Shown piece by piece: positions 44,359-52,059 of a DNA stretch of 58,636 nt. The position numbers were made by a program, and so were the translations under genes. The DNA lies in NCBI GenBank assembly GCA_022822265.1, contig JAJECA010000039.1, positions 1 through 58,636 on the forward strand. The letters are read 5' to 3'. Numbering within the stretch: position 1 is the stretch's first letter; each line of letters starts with the position of its first letter. This stretch comes from Acidimicrobiia bacterium (GTDB taxonomy: Bacteria > Actinomycetota > Acidimicrobiia > Acidimicrobiales > Bin134). Under the pieces are notes generated by a model. The model did no database searches, had not been told where the DNA came from, and saw nothing but the letters and a program-made list of their open reading frames with translations.

Positions 44359-45642
44359 CTAGGCCGCTTGGGCGCTGGCCACCGGCCCGTAGCGCACCGG
44401 AAGGTGCTTGATGCCGTTGATTGTTAGGTCGCGAAGCCGCTCGGGCGGGCCGATCACCTCGATGTCGGGCAGGCGGCTGATCAGCGTTTCGAACATGACC
44501 TCCAACTCCAGCTTGGCCAGGTTGGCGCCCAGGCAATAGTGGGCGCCACCACCGCCGAAGGCCAGGTGGGGGTTCGGCGTGCGGGTGATGTCGAAGCGGT
44601 GGGGGTCGTCGAACACCTCGGGGTCGCGGTTGCCCGCGGTGTACCACAGCGCAACCTTTTCTCCGGCTCGAATCTGCGCCCCGCCCAGTTCCAGGTCTTC
44701 AGCCGCGGTACGGCGGAAGTACCGGACCGGTGTGCCGTATCGCAGAATCTCGTCCACTGCCCCAGGCATCAGCTCGGGATGACGGCGCAGCAGTTCCCAC
44801 TGATCGGGGAATTCTTGGAAGGCGACCAGCCCGTGGGTGATTGAATTGCGGGTGGTTTCGTTGCCGGCGATAACGAGCAAGGTGAAAAAGAGCGATAGCT
44901 CCAGATCGTTGAGTTCGGTTACCGTCCCGTCGGCCATGGTCACCTCGGCCTGCGCCAGCTTGGTCATCAGGTCGTCGCGGGGGCAGCGGCGCTTCTCCTC
45001 GGTGAGCTGCTGGGCGTAGATGGTCATGTTGAAGGCGTCCATCGTCCCATTTTGCGGCGAGTAGGGATCGTGCTCGTTTAGGAATTCGGGATCGAACCGC
45101 CCGATGGCCGAATTTGTCCACTCGAACAGCTTGTGGCGGTCTTCCTGGGGGACCCCGATGATCTCGGCGATGGCCATGAGTGGAAGCTCGGAGGCCAAGT
45201 TGACCACGAAATCGCCCTCAGTGCGACCGTCGAGCGCATCGATGATGAGGTGGCTGCGGATGCGGAGCCAGTCCTCCAGCTTGCGCACCATCCGAGGGGT
45301 GAACCCCTTGCTGACCAGCTTCCGGTAGCGGGTGTGATCGGGCGGGTCGGTCATGATCATCATGATTCCGGGGCCCATTTCGACGTCGGGGAGAGTGATG
45401 CCGCCGGCGCCGTCTCGGCCCGGACCGGTTTGATGGGAGAGCACCGGGCCCATCCGGTGGGCTTTGGTGATGAGTTCGTGGGAGGTGACCAGCCAGAACG
45501 GTTCTTCGTGGGTGGCGGTTGCGGGATGACGCCAAATGGGGGAGTGGGCTCGCAGCTCGTCGTACACCTCGTAGGGCTCGCGTACAGCGAACATGTCCAT
45601 GTCGGTCAGGTCGATCGCGGTGGCTAGTGTGGGGGGTGACAT
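44359..45642 (-). CDS. Cytochrome P450 (CYP125/142-like bacterial type)
   Basis: 427 residues, starting at MSPPTLATAIDL. Canonical motifs: I-helix IAGNETTRNS, ExxR in DEILRYGTP, and heme loop AFGGGGAHYCLG with the cysteine near residue 369. In length and C-terminal pattern (DLTINGIKHLPVRY) it resembles actinobacterial CYP125/142 and related hydroxylases that oxidise steroid or alkyl side chains. It needs ferredoxin partners that are not in the window. It is divergent from a TetR regulator across a 21-bp repeat array, and the frame upstream of 45642 is antisense to that regulator. Confidence 0.9.
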   Translation of the reverse strand: MSPPTLATAIDLTDMDMFAVREPYEVYDELRAHSPIWRHPATATHEEPFWLVTSHELITKAHRMGPVLSHQTGPGRDGAGGITLPDVEMGPGIMMIMTDPPDHTRYRKLVSKGFTPRMVRKLEDWLRIRSHLIIDALDGRTEGDFVVNLASELPLMAIAEIIGVPQEDRHKLFEWTNSAIGRFDPEFLNEHDPYSPQNGTMDAFNMTIYAQQLTEEKRRCPRDDLMTKLAQAEVTMADGTVTELNDLELSLFFTLLVIAGNETTRNSITHGLVAFQEFPDQWELLRRHPELMPGAVDEILRYGTPVRYFRRTAAEDLELGGAQIRAGEKVALWYTAGNRDPEVFDDPHRFDITRTPNPHLAFGGGGAHYCLGANLAKLELEVMFETLISRLPDIEVIGPPERLRDLTINGIKHLPVRYGPVASAQAA

Positions 45643-45660
45643 AACCCGCTTCTCCTTGGT

Positions 45661-45807
45661 GAGAATCCCATTCTTACACGCGAGAACTAGAATATCAACT
45701 ATGAGAACAGGAAAGACATGCCTGAGAACATAGATATTGACACTGAGAACAAAGATGTCAGTGTGGAGAACACAGATATCCAAGTAGAGAACGAAGATTC
45801 CGAGCTG
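45661..45807. repeat. Seven direct repeats, exact 21-bp period, in the TetR/P450 divergent promoter
   Basis: GAGAAC (GAGAAT in the first) starts at 45661, 45682, 45703, 45724, 45745, 45766 and 45787, always 21 bases apart. The better-preserved units read GAGAAC-N3-GATATC. The array begins 19 bases from the P450 start codon and runs into the first codons of TetR, giving the protein a heptad ENxDxxx. Two helical turns per unit (21 bp) suits cooperative binding on one face of the DNA, so it is probably an operator array for the TetR protein. Confidence 0.8.
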
Positions 45808-46461
45808 GTTGCGCTCAGCACTTGGGAGCAGCGCATGCTCGAGCGGTCGCTGGACAGCGCTCGAGTCCAGGCCTTGGCTCGCAGCGGCGAATTTGTTCAC
45901 GCCGCGCTAGCCCTTCTCGAAGAGGAGGGATCGGTGGAGTTCACCGTGCAAGACGTGGTGCAGCGCTCGGGAGGCTCGCTGCGGCGCTTCTACCAGCTGT
46001 TCTCTTCCAAGGATGACCTCGTCTTGGCGCTGTTCGAGGAGCTGATCACCCAGCTTGTGGAACACATCCCCGACACTGTTCAGGGTGGAGCCCCTCCCCT
46101 GGTCAGGCTAGAGACTTGTGTCCGGACTCTGTGGGACTTCATTCGAGGCCAAGATGCGCCCCCAGCGAAGATCGTCCGCTCTATGGCCACGCTGCACAAC
46201 CAATTGGCCGCCACTCGGCCCGAAGGACTGCGACTGGCCTGGGATCCCCTGCGGCAGCTCATATCCGGAATCATCGCCGACGGGGTGGCCGACGGATCAG
46301 TCCGATCGGACATCGAGGTGGAGCAACTGTCCGATCTCTTCTTCGATGTCTCGCTGGCCGCCCATATTTTTGCACTCGGTCGAGTGGGCTCCACTCACAC
46401 CCGGTTCGATGGACTATGGGGCTTTTGCCTGGGGGCGCTCCGGCCTCCCCCCGAGGGCTGA
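45718..46461 (+). CDS. TetR-family transcriptional regulator
   Basis: 247 residues. The HTH is near residues 75-95 (FTVQDVVQRSGGSLRRFYQLFSSKDDL), followed by an all-helical ligand-binding half. The first 30 residues are acidic and repetitive (heptads with ENxD), encoded by the 21-bp repeat array, and are not typical of TetR proteins. The start ATG 45718 follows AGGAAAG. It probably represses the divergent P450 gene and itself, induced by the P450 substrate. Translation could begin further in; the repeats may be kept for their DNA role. Confidence 0.85.
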   Translation: MPENIDIDTENKDVSVENTDIQVENEDSELVALSTWEQRMLERSLDSARVQALARSGEFVHAALALLEEEGSVEFTVQDVVQRSGGSLRRFYQLFSSKDDLVLALFEELITQLVEHIPDTVQGGAPPLVRLETCVRTLWDFIRGQDAPPAKIVRSMATLHNQLAATRPEGLRLAWDPLRQLISGIIADGVADGSVRSDIEVEQLSDLFFDVSLAAHIFALGRVGSTHTRFDGLWGFCLGALRPPPEG

Positions 46462-46476
46462 CTTGATTCTCGGCGT

Positions 46477-47889
46477 TCAGCGCAGGCGGGCCTTGGCCTC
46501 CTTCTTGAAGGCGGCGAGCTGGATGCGCTCTTCTCGCTGCTTGTAGAAGTCGTCCAGCGGGTAGCACCCCGAGATCAGTCCGCTGCGGGGGGCGGTGGTG
46601 CAGTCGGAGAAGGTGCGGCAGATGAGGCGGCGGTCAAGCTCACGACCGGCCAGCACATCGGCTGGCAGATGCGAGTACGACAGAATCATGCGGCCCAGGC
46701 CGACGGCGTCGGCGGTCCCCGCGGCCACCAGGGCTTGGCCGACGGCGGGCAGCCATTCCTGGAGGTACGACAGGCCTGCGGCCACCACCGTCATGTCCGG
46801 ATGCTGGCCGGCTATTTCAGCGGTGGCGTCGATCAGGCGGGCCACGCCGACCAAGGGGTCTTCAGGGGGCTGATAGCCGTCGGAGGGTGGGAAGTAGGCG
46901 GGCCGCTGGATGTGGGGCACGTAGTACGGGCTGCCCGCGGAGGCGCATACCAGCCCGACCCCCAACTCGCCCAGCATGTCGAGCAGTTGGTGGGTTTCGG
47001 CTAGGTCGACGCCCACTCCCGATCCGTCGCCGCCGAAGGCCAGCGGGTAAGGGTAGACAGTTTCGGGGGTGCCGACGCCGCTGGGGCCCGCGGTATGGGG
47101 GACGAAGTCGAACAGCGACAGGCGCACAGCCACGCCCAGGGTGGGGGCTTTGGCGCGGATACCAGTGATGATGGATCGCAGGAAGTGGGTGCGGCCCTCC
47201 AGATCGCCACCGTAGGGACCGGGGCGGTCGATGGCGGATAGGAACTCGTGGCCCAGGTAGCCGTGGCAGGCCTTGATGTCCACAAAGTCGAACCCGGCCT
47301 GGCGGGCCAGCACCGCTCGGTGAATGAACTGCTCGACCAGCTCGTCGAGCTCGTCATCGGTGAGTACCTCGGCAGGGCCTGATGCCACCCGCGCATCCAG
47401 CAGGGGGTGCTGGTACACCGTTTTGGGGGCCGGACCCGCCGCGGTGGGCCGGGCATAGCGCCCGGAGTGGGTGAGTTGGAGCACCGTCACCTGTGAGGGG
47501 TCGAGCCGATCTCGTAGGGCAGCGAGATCATCAACGGTGGTCTCACTAAGCACCAGCTGGCGGGGGTTGGCTCGACCGTCGGGACGCACCGCGGTGGCCT
47601 CGCCCCAGACCAAGCCGGCTCCGCTGGCCGCGAACCGGTCCCAGCGGCGGCGGACCAGATCAGACGGCCTCCCGTCGGTTTCTCCGTCCCAGCCCTCCAT
47701 GGGCAGCACCGCCCAGCGATTGGGCGCGATGTGGGTGCCGGCCGAGCCGTCGGTGATCTCCATCGGCCGGGCCAGCGCGCCGGCGGGGTCCACCTCGTCG
47801 TCGATTGGAATCTCGATCCCGAGATCTCCCAAGTAGTCGCGCAGCGCGGCCAAGCTGGTCAGGTTTTTCACCTGCTTGAACCGGGGCAT
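46477..47889 (-). CDS. Old Yellow Enzyme-family NADH:flavin oxidoreductase
   Basis: 470 residues, with the barrel motifs NRWAVLPMEGWDG, QLTHSGRYARP (active-site His-x-x-x-Tyr region), FDFVDIKACHGYLGHEFLS and SGVGVDLAETHQLL. The terminal CRTFSDCTTAPR segment and length indicate a multi-domain FMN member of the 2,4-dienoyl-CoA-reductase-like group without the C-terminal FAD domain. It probably reduces an enone or dienoyl compound. It is the last gene of the long minus-strand transporter operon, three bases after the DHDPS-like gene. Confidence 0.85.
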   Translation of the reverse strand: MPRFKQVKNLTSLAALRDYLGDLGIEIPIDDEVDPAGALARPMEITDGSAGTHIAPNRWAVLPMEGWDGETDGRPSDLVRRRWDRFAASGAGLVWGEATAVRPDGRANPRQLVLSETTVDDLAALRDRLDPSQVTVLQLTHSGRYARPTAAGPAPKTVYQHPLLDARVASGPAEVLTDDELDELVEQFIHRAVLARQAGFDFVDIKACHGYLGHEFLSAIDRPGPYGGDLEGRTHFLRSIITGIRAKAPTLGVAVRLSLFDFVPHTAGPSGVGTPETVYPYPLAFGGDGSGVGVDLAETHQLLDMLGELGVGLVCASAGSPYYVPHIQRPAYFPPSDGYQPPEDPLVGVARLIDATAEIAGQHPDMTVVAAGLSYLQEWLPAVGQALVAAGTADAVGLGRMILSYSHLPADVLAGRELDRRLICRTFSDCTTAPRSGLISGCYPLDDFYKQREERIQLAAFKKEAKARLR

Positions 47890-47892
47890 CAG

Positions 47893-48816
47893 CTAGAGCA
47901 CTCCGAGGCGCTCGCCGATGTCGCGCAGGATCTCGCGATCGCTGTCGGGACGGGTGGGGGCGCCGCGGGGGACGGCTTCGCTATTGGCCCAGCCTCGCAT
48001 CTCCAAAAACATGGCCGCGCTGTGGCGGTAGGCCGGCACCGGCGGGCGGAAGGTGAAGTGGCCCAAATACTGGAGCATGTCGTTGAGCTGGTGGAAGCCA
48101 GGGTCACCCTCGGCCCACAGGCGGTCGCGCTCGGCGAACTTGTCGGGGGCGAACGTGGACAGGCCCAGCAGGTAGTCGGAGCCGTACATCACCATGTCGA
48201 TGGCCAGGTCATTGCCGGTGAGCACCATGAAATCGGGACGCACTTCGTTTCGCAGCGCCAGCCGGTCCCACTCCAGCTCCCGGTTGAGCGACGAGTGCTT
48301 GGCCCCGATGCACTGGGGGATTTCCAGCAGCCCCCGGTAGGTGTCCAGCGACACGATGCGGCCGTAGGGCACGAACATGGGACCGAGCTCAAACCCGACG
48401 AACCGGTCCAAGTGGGTGGCAATCTGGCCGTGGGCGTCGAGCCAGGCGGCGTCGCCGTGGTTGTTCAATCCATGTGACGGGAAGATCACGGGAAGCCCGC
48501 CCCGGTGGGTGATCTCATCGGCGGCTCGCCGGTAGGCGTCGAGGTCGAATGCCGCCCCTGGCTCGTCGGCCACGAAGGCCCCGGCCACGAAATCGCTACC
48601 GGCGATGGCCGAGGCGCGATCTAGCACCTGCGCCCGGGTGTCGGTGTCGAGTAGCTGGACGTAGCCGGTGTCCATGTTCACCGCCGGTGTGAGCCCCGCT
48701 TCGTGGGTGCGGGCGATGTGGGCATCCAGTGAGGCCCAGTCCACCGTGGCCGAGTCGAGATGGGGCAACAAGATGGCCGACATCCCTGTGATGGCCCGTC
48801 CAGGCAATAGCTGCAC
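47893..48816 (-). CDS. Dihydrodipicolinate synthase (DapA) family protein
   Basis: 307 residues, a class I aldolase barrel. The Schiff-base lysine is in QCIGAKHSSLN, and the segment GLTPAVNMDTGYV matches the family's region before the catalytic Tyr. Such enzymes cleave or make carbon-carbon bonds with pyruvate-like substrates. The start is GTG 48816, which shares one base with the preceding sulfatase stop. The frame upstream of this point is antisense-like and was excluded. Context suggests a catabolic aldolase, not lysine biosynthesis. Confidence 0.8.
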   Translation of the reverse strand: MQLLPGRAITGMSAILLPHLDSATVDWASLDAHIARTHEAGLTPAVNMDTGYVQLLDTDTRAQVLDRASAIAGSDFVAGAFVADEPGAAFDLDAYRRAADEITHRGGLPVIFPSHGLNNHGDAAWLDAHGQIATHLDRFVGFELGPMFVPYGRIVSLDTYRGLLEIPQCIGAKHSSLNRELEWDRLALRNEVRPDFMVLTGNDLAIDMVMYGSDYLLGLSTFAPDKFAERDRLWAEGDPGFHQLNDMLQYLGHFTFRPPVPAYRHSAAMFLEMRGWANSEAVPRGAPTRPDSDREILRDIGERLGVL

Positions 48817-50339
48817 TAGTCGTCGACTCCAAGGCTCTCCAGCACATCTTTGGGGATCCCAGACAGGCCGGTGGATGTGGGGTCGACCGGGTGGCGCTCT
48901 CGCAGAGTTGCCGCGGCATCGGATCGACCGGTGGCTTCGAGGCGCTCCAGATATTCGGGCAGGTGCCCCTTGCAGTGGAAGGGGCCGCCCTCGGCCAGCA
49001 CGATCTTGAGAGGATCGACGGGGGAGTAGCTGCGGGTCATCTGGTCGTCGGTCCACGACAGCAGTTGGTCCCGCCCCTCGGACAGCACCGAGGGGGCCTG
49101 GTCGGCCAGATCGGTGGTCTCGTGGGGGTCGGCAGCGATGTCGAACAGCATCTCCTCTTTCCAGGCCGCGTGGTAGCCGTCGTGCCAGGTGCGGAGGTAG
49201 AGGTGGTCGCCCCAGCGGACCCCCCGTTGCACCGACCACGCCCCCTGCGACAAAACCAGATAGTCCCGTCCGCCGTGGTTGCCGGAGCGGACATCCTCGG
49301 CCACCGACCTGCCGTCCCATCCGAAGGGGATGTCGATGCCGGCCAAGTCGACCACGGTGGCGCCGATGTCGAGGTGGTAGTGCAGCCCGTCGTGGACTTG
49401 GGGCTCGATTCCCGGCCAGCGCAGCACCGAGGGGATGTGGCAGGTGGCCTCGTCGGCGCCCTGGTGGTCGGCGTACACCCCCAGCTCGCCGAACGCCTCG
49501 CCGTGGTCGGAGGAGACCAGGATGGCGGTGTCGTCCAACACGCCGTGGTCGGCCAGCGTGTTGACCAGCGTTCCCACCGCATCGTCGGCGTAGCGGATGC
49601 CGGTGTCGTAACCGTCGAAGGTCTGCTTCACCTCGTCCATGGTGGACAGGTTCCAAGGCTGGCGGGGCGGGGGCGGGCCCCACTCGTCGGGTTTGAACCC
49701 CCAGGGTTCCTGAGCGGAATGCGGCCCGGCCAGCGGCCAGTTGCGGGCCCGCACCTCCTCGGTATGCCAGGCCGGGGCCGGATCGCCCTCGAACGGATTT
49801 CCGTACTCCTCGGGGGTGTTGTAGGGGGTGTGGGGATCCCAAAGGTGTACGTGGAGGAACCAGTCTTCCTGGGCGGCGTTGTCGTTGAGCCAGCGCAGCG
49901 CTCCGGGCAGCACTTGGTCGGCCCGCTCCCCGCCGAAGCCCCGCATCAGGTTCATCGACTCCATGAAGCCGCTGTTCCACCAAGTGGCCGAGTGGCGGAA
50001 CGGAAAGCTGGAGATGGACGCGGTGTGGTACCCCGACCAGTAGAAGCGCGACGCCCAGGAGTTGGCTGCGATAGAGGAGAAGAAGCTGCGCTCCGCACCC
50101 TGGGGCCGCAGGTCGGCGGCCATTCCCCCGTGGTTGGCCACCCCGTTGCGAATCCCGAACATGCCGGTGATCAAGGCGGTGCGACTCGGCAGGCAGGGCA
50201 CGTCCGATGCATAGACGTTGGAAAATCGCACCCCCTCGGCGGCCAGCGCGTCGATGTTCGGGGTGGTGTTGCGGAGATAGCCCGCGCACCCCAGGTGATC
50301 AGCCCGCAGGGTGTCGATGTCGATGTAGAGGATTCGCAT
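48816..50339 (-). CDS. Type I sulfatase
   Basis: 507 residues. N-terminal MRILYIDIDTLRADHLG metal site, formylglycine motif CLPSR with Cys49 followed by TALITGMFGI, and the second metal site SSDHGEAFGELG. No signal peptide is evident. It follows another sulfatase in the operon after 40 bases and is overlapped by one base by the DHDPS-like gene. Confidence 0.9.
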   Translation of the reverse strand: MRILYIDIDTLRADHLGCAGYLRNTTPNIDALAAEGVRFSNVYASDVPCLPSRTALITGMFGIRNGVANHGGMAADLRPQGAERSFFSSIAANSWASRFYWSGYHTASISSFPFRHSATWWNSGFMESMNLMRGFGGERADQVLPGALRWLNDNAAQEDWFLHVHLWDPHTPYNTPEEYGNPFEGDPAPAWHTEEVRARNWPLAGPHSAQEPWGFKPDEWGPPPPRQPWNLSTMDEVKQTFDGYDTGIRYADDAVGTLVNTLADHGVLDDTAILVSSDHGEAFGELGVYADHQGADEATCHIPSVLRWPGIEPQVHDGLHYHLDIGATVVDLAGIDIPFGWDGRSVAEDVRSGNHGGRDYLVLSQGAWSVQRGVRWGDHLYLRTWHDGYHAAWKEEMLFDIAADPHETTDLADQAPSVLSEGRDQLLSWTDDQMTRSYSPVDPLKIVLAEGGPFHCKGHLPEYLERLEATGRSDAAATLRERHPVDPTSTGLSGIPKDVLESLGVDD

Positions 50340-50379
50340 GAAGGTGTTTCTTTCGCCAAGTGCTTCCAGTATGGGCCAT

Positions 50380-52056
50380 TTATTCGACGATGAAGGTGGC
50401 TACCGACTCGGGGCTGCGCTGGTAGCCGATGCGGTGGGCGACGGCTCGGATGGTGGTCTCACCGACCGGCAACCGCAGCGGTTCGTGGTAGAGCAGGCGG
50501 CGAGGAGGCTCGCCACCCCGGGAATCGTGGCCTAGCGCGGCGGCAAACTGGGCGTCGAGATCGGCTGGTGGGTCGGGCAAGGGGTCGTCTTTGAGCGTGT
50601 AGGCGATGGATGCCCCCTGTGTGCTGCTTTGCAGCTGGAGGATGGCCGGGCCCTTGAACGTGCCGCCCTCGGGGCTGGCCTCGGTGCCGCGGTGTTCGCC
50701 GCCCAACACGATGAACTTGGGAGCGTCGGTGATGGGCTGCACGCCCCCAGGCCACATCTGGGCCACCATCATGTCCTCGGGCATCATTCCCAGATCGCCC
50801 ACCTCACGCTGCCACTGCTCCAGCGCGATCCGGTGGCGCTCCAGCACTTCGCGATAGGCCGGGTCGCCGGCCAGATTGTTGATTTCGTGGGGGTCGGCCT
50901 CGGTGTCGAACAGCTCTTCAGCCGGCCGCTTGTCGGCCATGGCCTGCGCTGGCGGGCCCTCGAGCTCGCCGGCCGCGTACAGCCGCCACATCTCCTGCAT
51001 GATCGGATGGTTGTTCCGAAACGAGTTCCACATCATGTAGGGCCGGGCGGGGTCGTAGTGGCGGATGTACTTGAACCGCTGGTCCCGGCTGGCCCGCACG
51101 GTGTCGTACATCTCGTCGTAGCGATCCCGGGAGACGAAGACGTAGTCGCGCCCGCCGTGGGCCTCAGGACCGAGGAACGGGCGACCATGAAGGTGTCGGG
51201 GGACTTCGGCGCCGCAAATCGAAAGCACCGTTGGTCCCAAGTCCATGGTGCTCACCAGCTCGTCGCTGACCGTTCCGGGCTCGATCATCCCCGGCCAGCG
51301 GACGATGAGCGGGCTGTGGATGCCGCTGTCGTAGGGCCACCGCTTGCCCCGGGGCAGCGGGCCGTGGTCGGTCCACACGAACACCGCGGTGGAGTCGGCC
51401 AATCCGTCCTCGTCGAGCTCGGCGAGAAGGTCGCCCAGCCGCCGGTCGCAGTGCTCGATGGCGGTGTACACCCGAGCCAACGACTCCCGCACCCGGGGGG
51501 TGTCGGGGAAGTAGGGCGGCACTTCGATGGAGTCGAGGCCTATTTCGTTGTCGCCGAAGAAGCTTCCCTCCCATCCCGCCATCTCATGGGTTTCGTCCAG
51601 GTTGAACACCGAGAAGAACGGTTGGTCGGGTTCGGGCCGGTCGCGCCAGTGGCCGCCCGGCAGGTCCCAGGCAGTGATGGGCGGGATGAACTGGTAGTCG
51701 GTCTTGTTGCGGTTGGTGCAGAAGTAGCCGGCCGCTCGCAGGTATTCGGGGAAGCAGCGCACATAGTGGGGGACAACCGCCTCGTAGCGGGGAATGCCCT
51801 TCCCACCGTGATGGGGACCGCTGTTGGTGCGCATGTGGTGGGTGCCGAGCGTCACCGGGTGCATGCCGGTGATCACCGCACTGCGCGACGGCGCGCACAC
51901 TGGCGCAGTGGTGAAGGCCTTGGTCCAGAGGCCGCCCTCTGAGGCCAGCCGGTCGAGGTTGGGGGTGCGGGCCACCGGGTCGCCATAGCAGCCGAACCGG
52001 GGCGAGCAGTCCTCGAACGACACCCACAAGACGTTGGGGCGTGTGGTTTTCTTCAT
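50380..52056 (-). CDS. Type I sulfatase with C-terminal chitobiase-like beta domain
   Basis: 558 residues. The catalytic domain has VSFEDCSPRFGCYG at the metal site, formylglycine motif CAPSR with Cys54, and VWTDHGPLPRGKRWPYDSG. After about residue 465 comes a beta-rich module, STQGASIAYTLKDDP ... VGETTIRAVAHRIGYQRSP, resembling the CHB_HEX_C/FN3-like domain of carbohydrate-active enzymes. It may help bind a polymeric or glycosidic substrate. It starts three bases after the solute-binding gene stop. Confidence 0.9.
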   Translation of the reverse strand: MKKTTRPNVLWVSFEDCSPRFGCYGDPVARTPNLDRLASEGGLWTKAFTTAPVCAPSRSAVITGMHPVTLGTHHMRTNSGPHHGGKGIPRYEAVVPHYVRCFPEYLRAAGYFCTNRNKTDYQFIPPITAWDLPGGHWRDRPEPDQPFFSVFNLDETHEMAGWEGSFFGDNEIGLDSIEVPPYFPDTPRVRESLARVYTAIEHCDRRLGDLLAELDEDGLADSTAVFVWTDHGPLPRGKRWPYDSGIHSPLIVRWPGMIEPGTVSDELVSTMDLGPTVLSICGAEVPRHLHGRPFLGPEAHGGRDYVFVSRDRYDEMYDTVRASRDQRFKYIRHYDPARPYMMWNSFRNNHPIMQEMWRLYAAGELEGPPAQAMADKRPAEELFDTEADPHEINNLAGDPAYREVLERHRIALEQWQREVGDLGMMPEDMMVAQMWPGGVQPITDAPKFIVLGGEHRGTEASPEGGTFKGPAILQLQSSTQGASIAYTLKDDPLPDPPADLDAQFAAALGHDSRGGEPPRRLLYHEPLRLPVGETTIRAVAHRIGYQRSPESVATFIVE

Positions 52057-52059
52057 CGG

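Noticed and set aside
44349..44367. Tandem CTAGGCCGC direct repeat at the P450 end.
   Set aside because: Two copies of 9 bases spanning a stop codon in GC-rich DNA is weak evidence for function.
45661..45807. CRISPR or plasmid-iteron interpretation of the 21-bp repeats.
   Set aside because: The conserved core is only about 6-15 bases, units abut directly with no spacers, and no rep or cas gene is near. The position between a TetR gene and a P450 fits an operator array.
48817..50289. An N-terminal extension of the DHDPS-like protein up to 50289.
   Set aside because: It is an out-of-frame reading of the sulfatase gene on the same strand. The GTG at 48816 next to the sulfatase stop is the sensible start.
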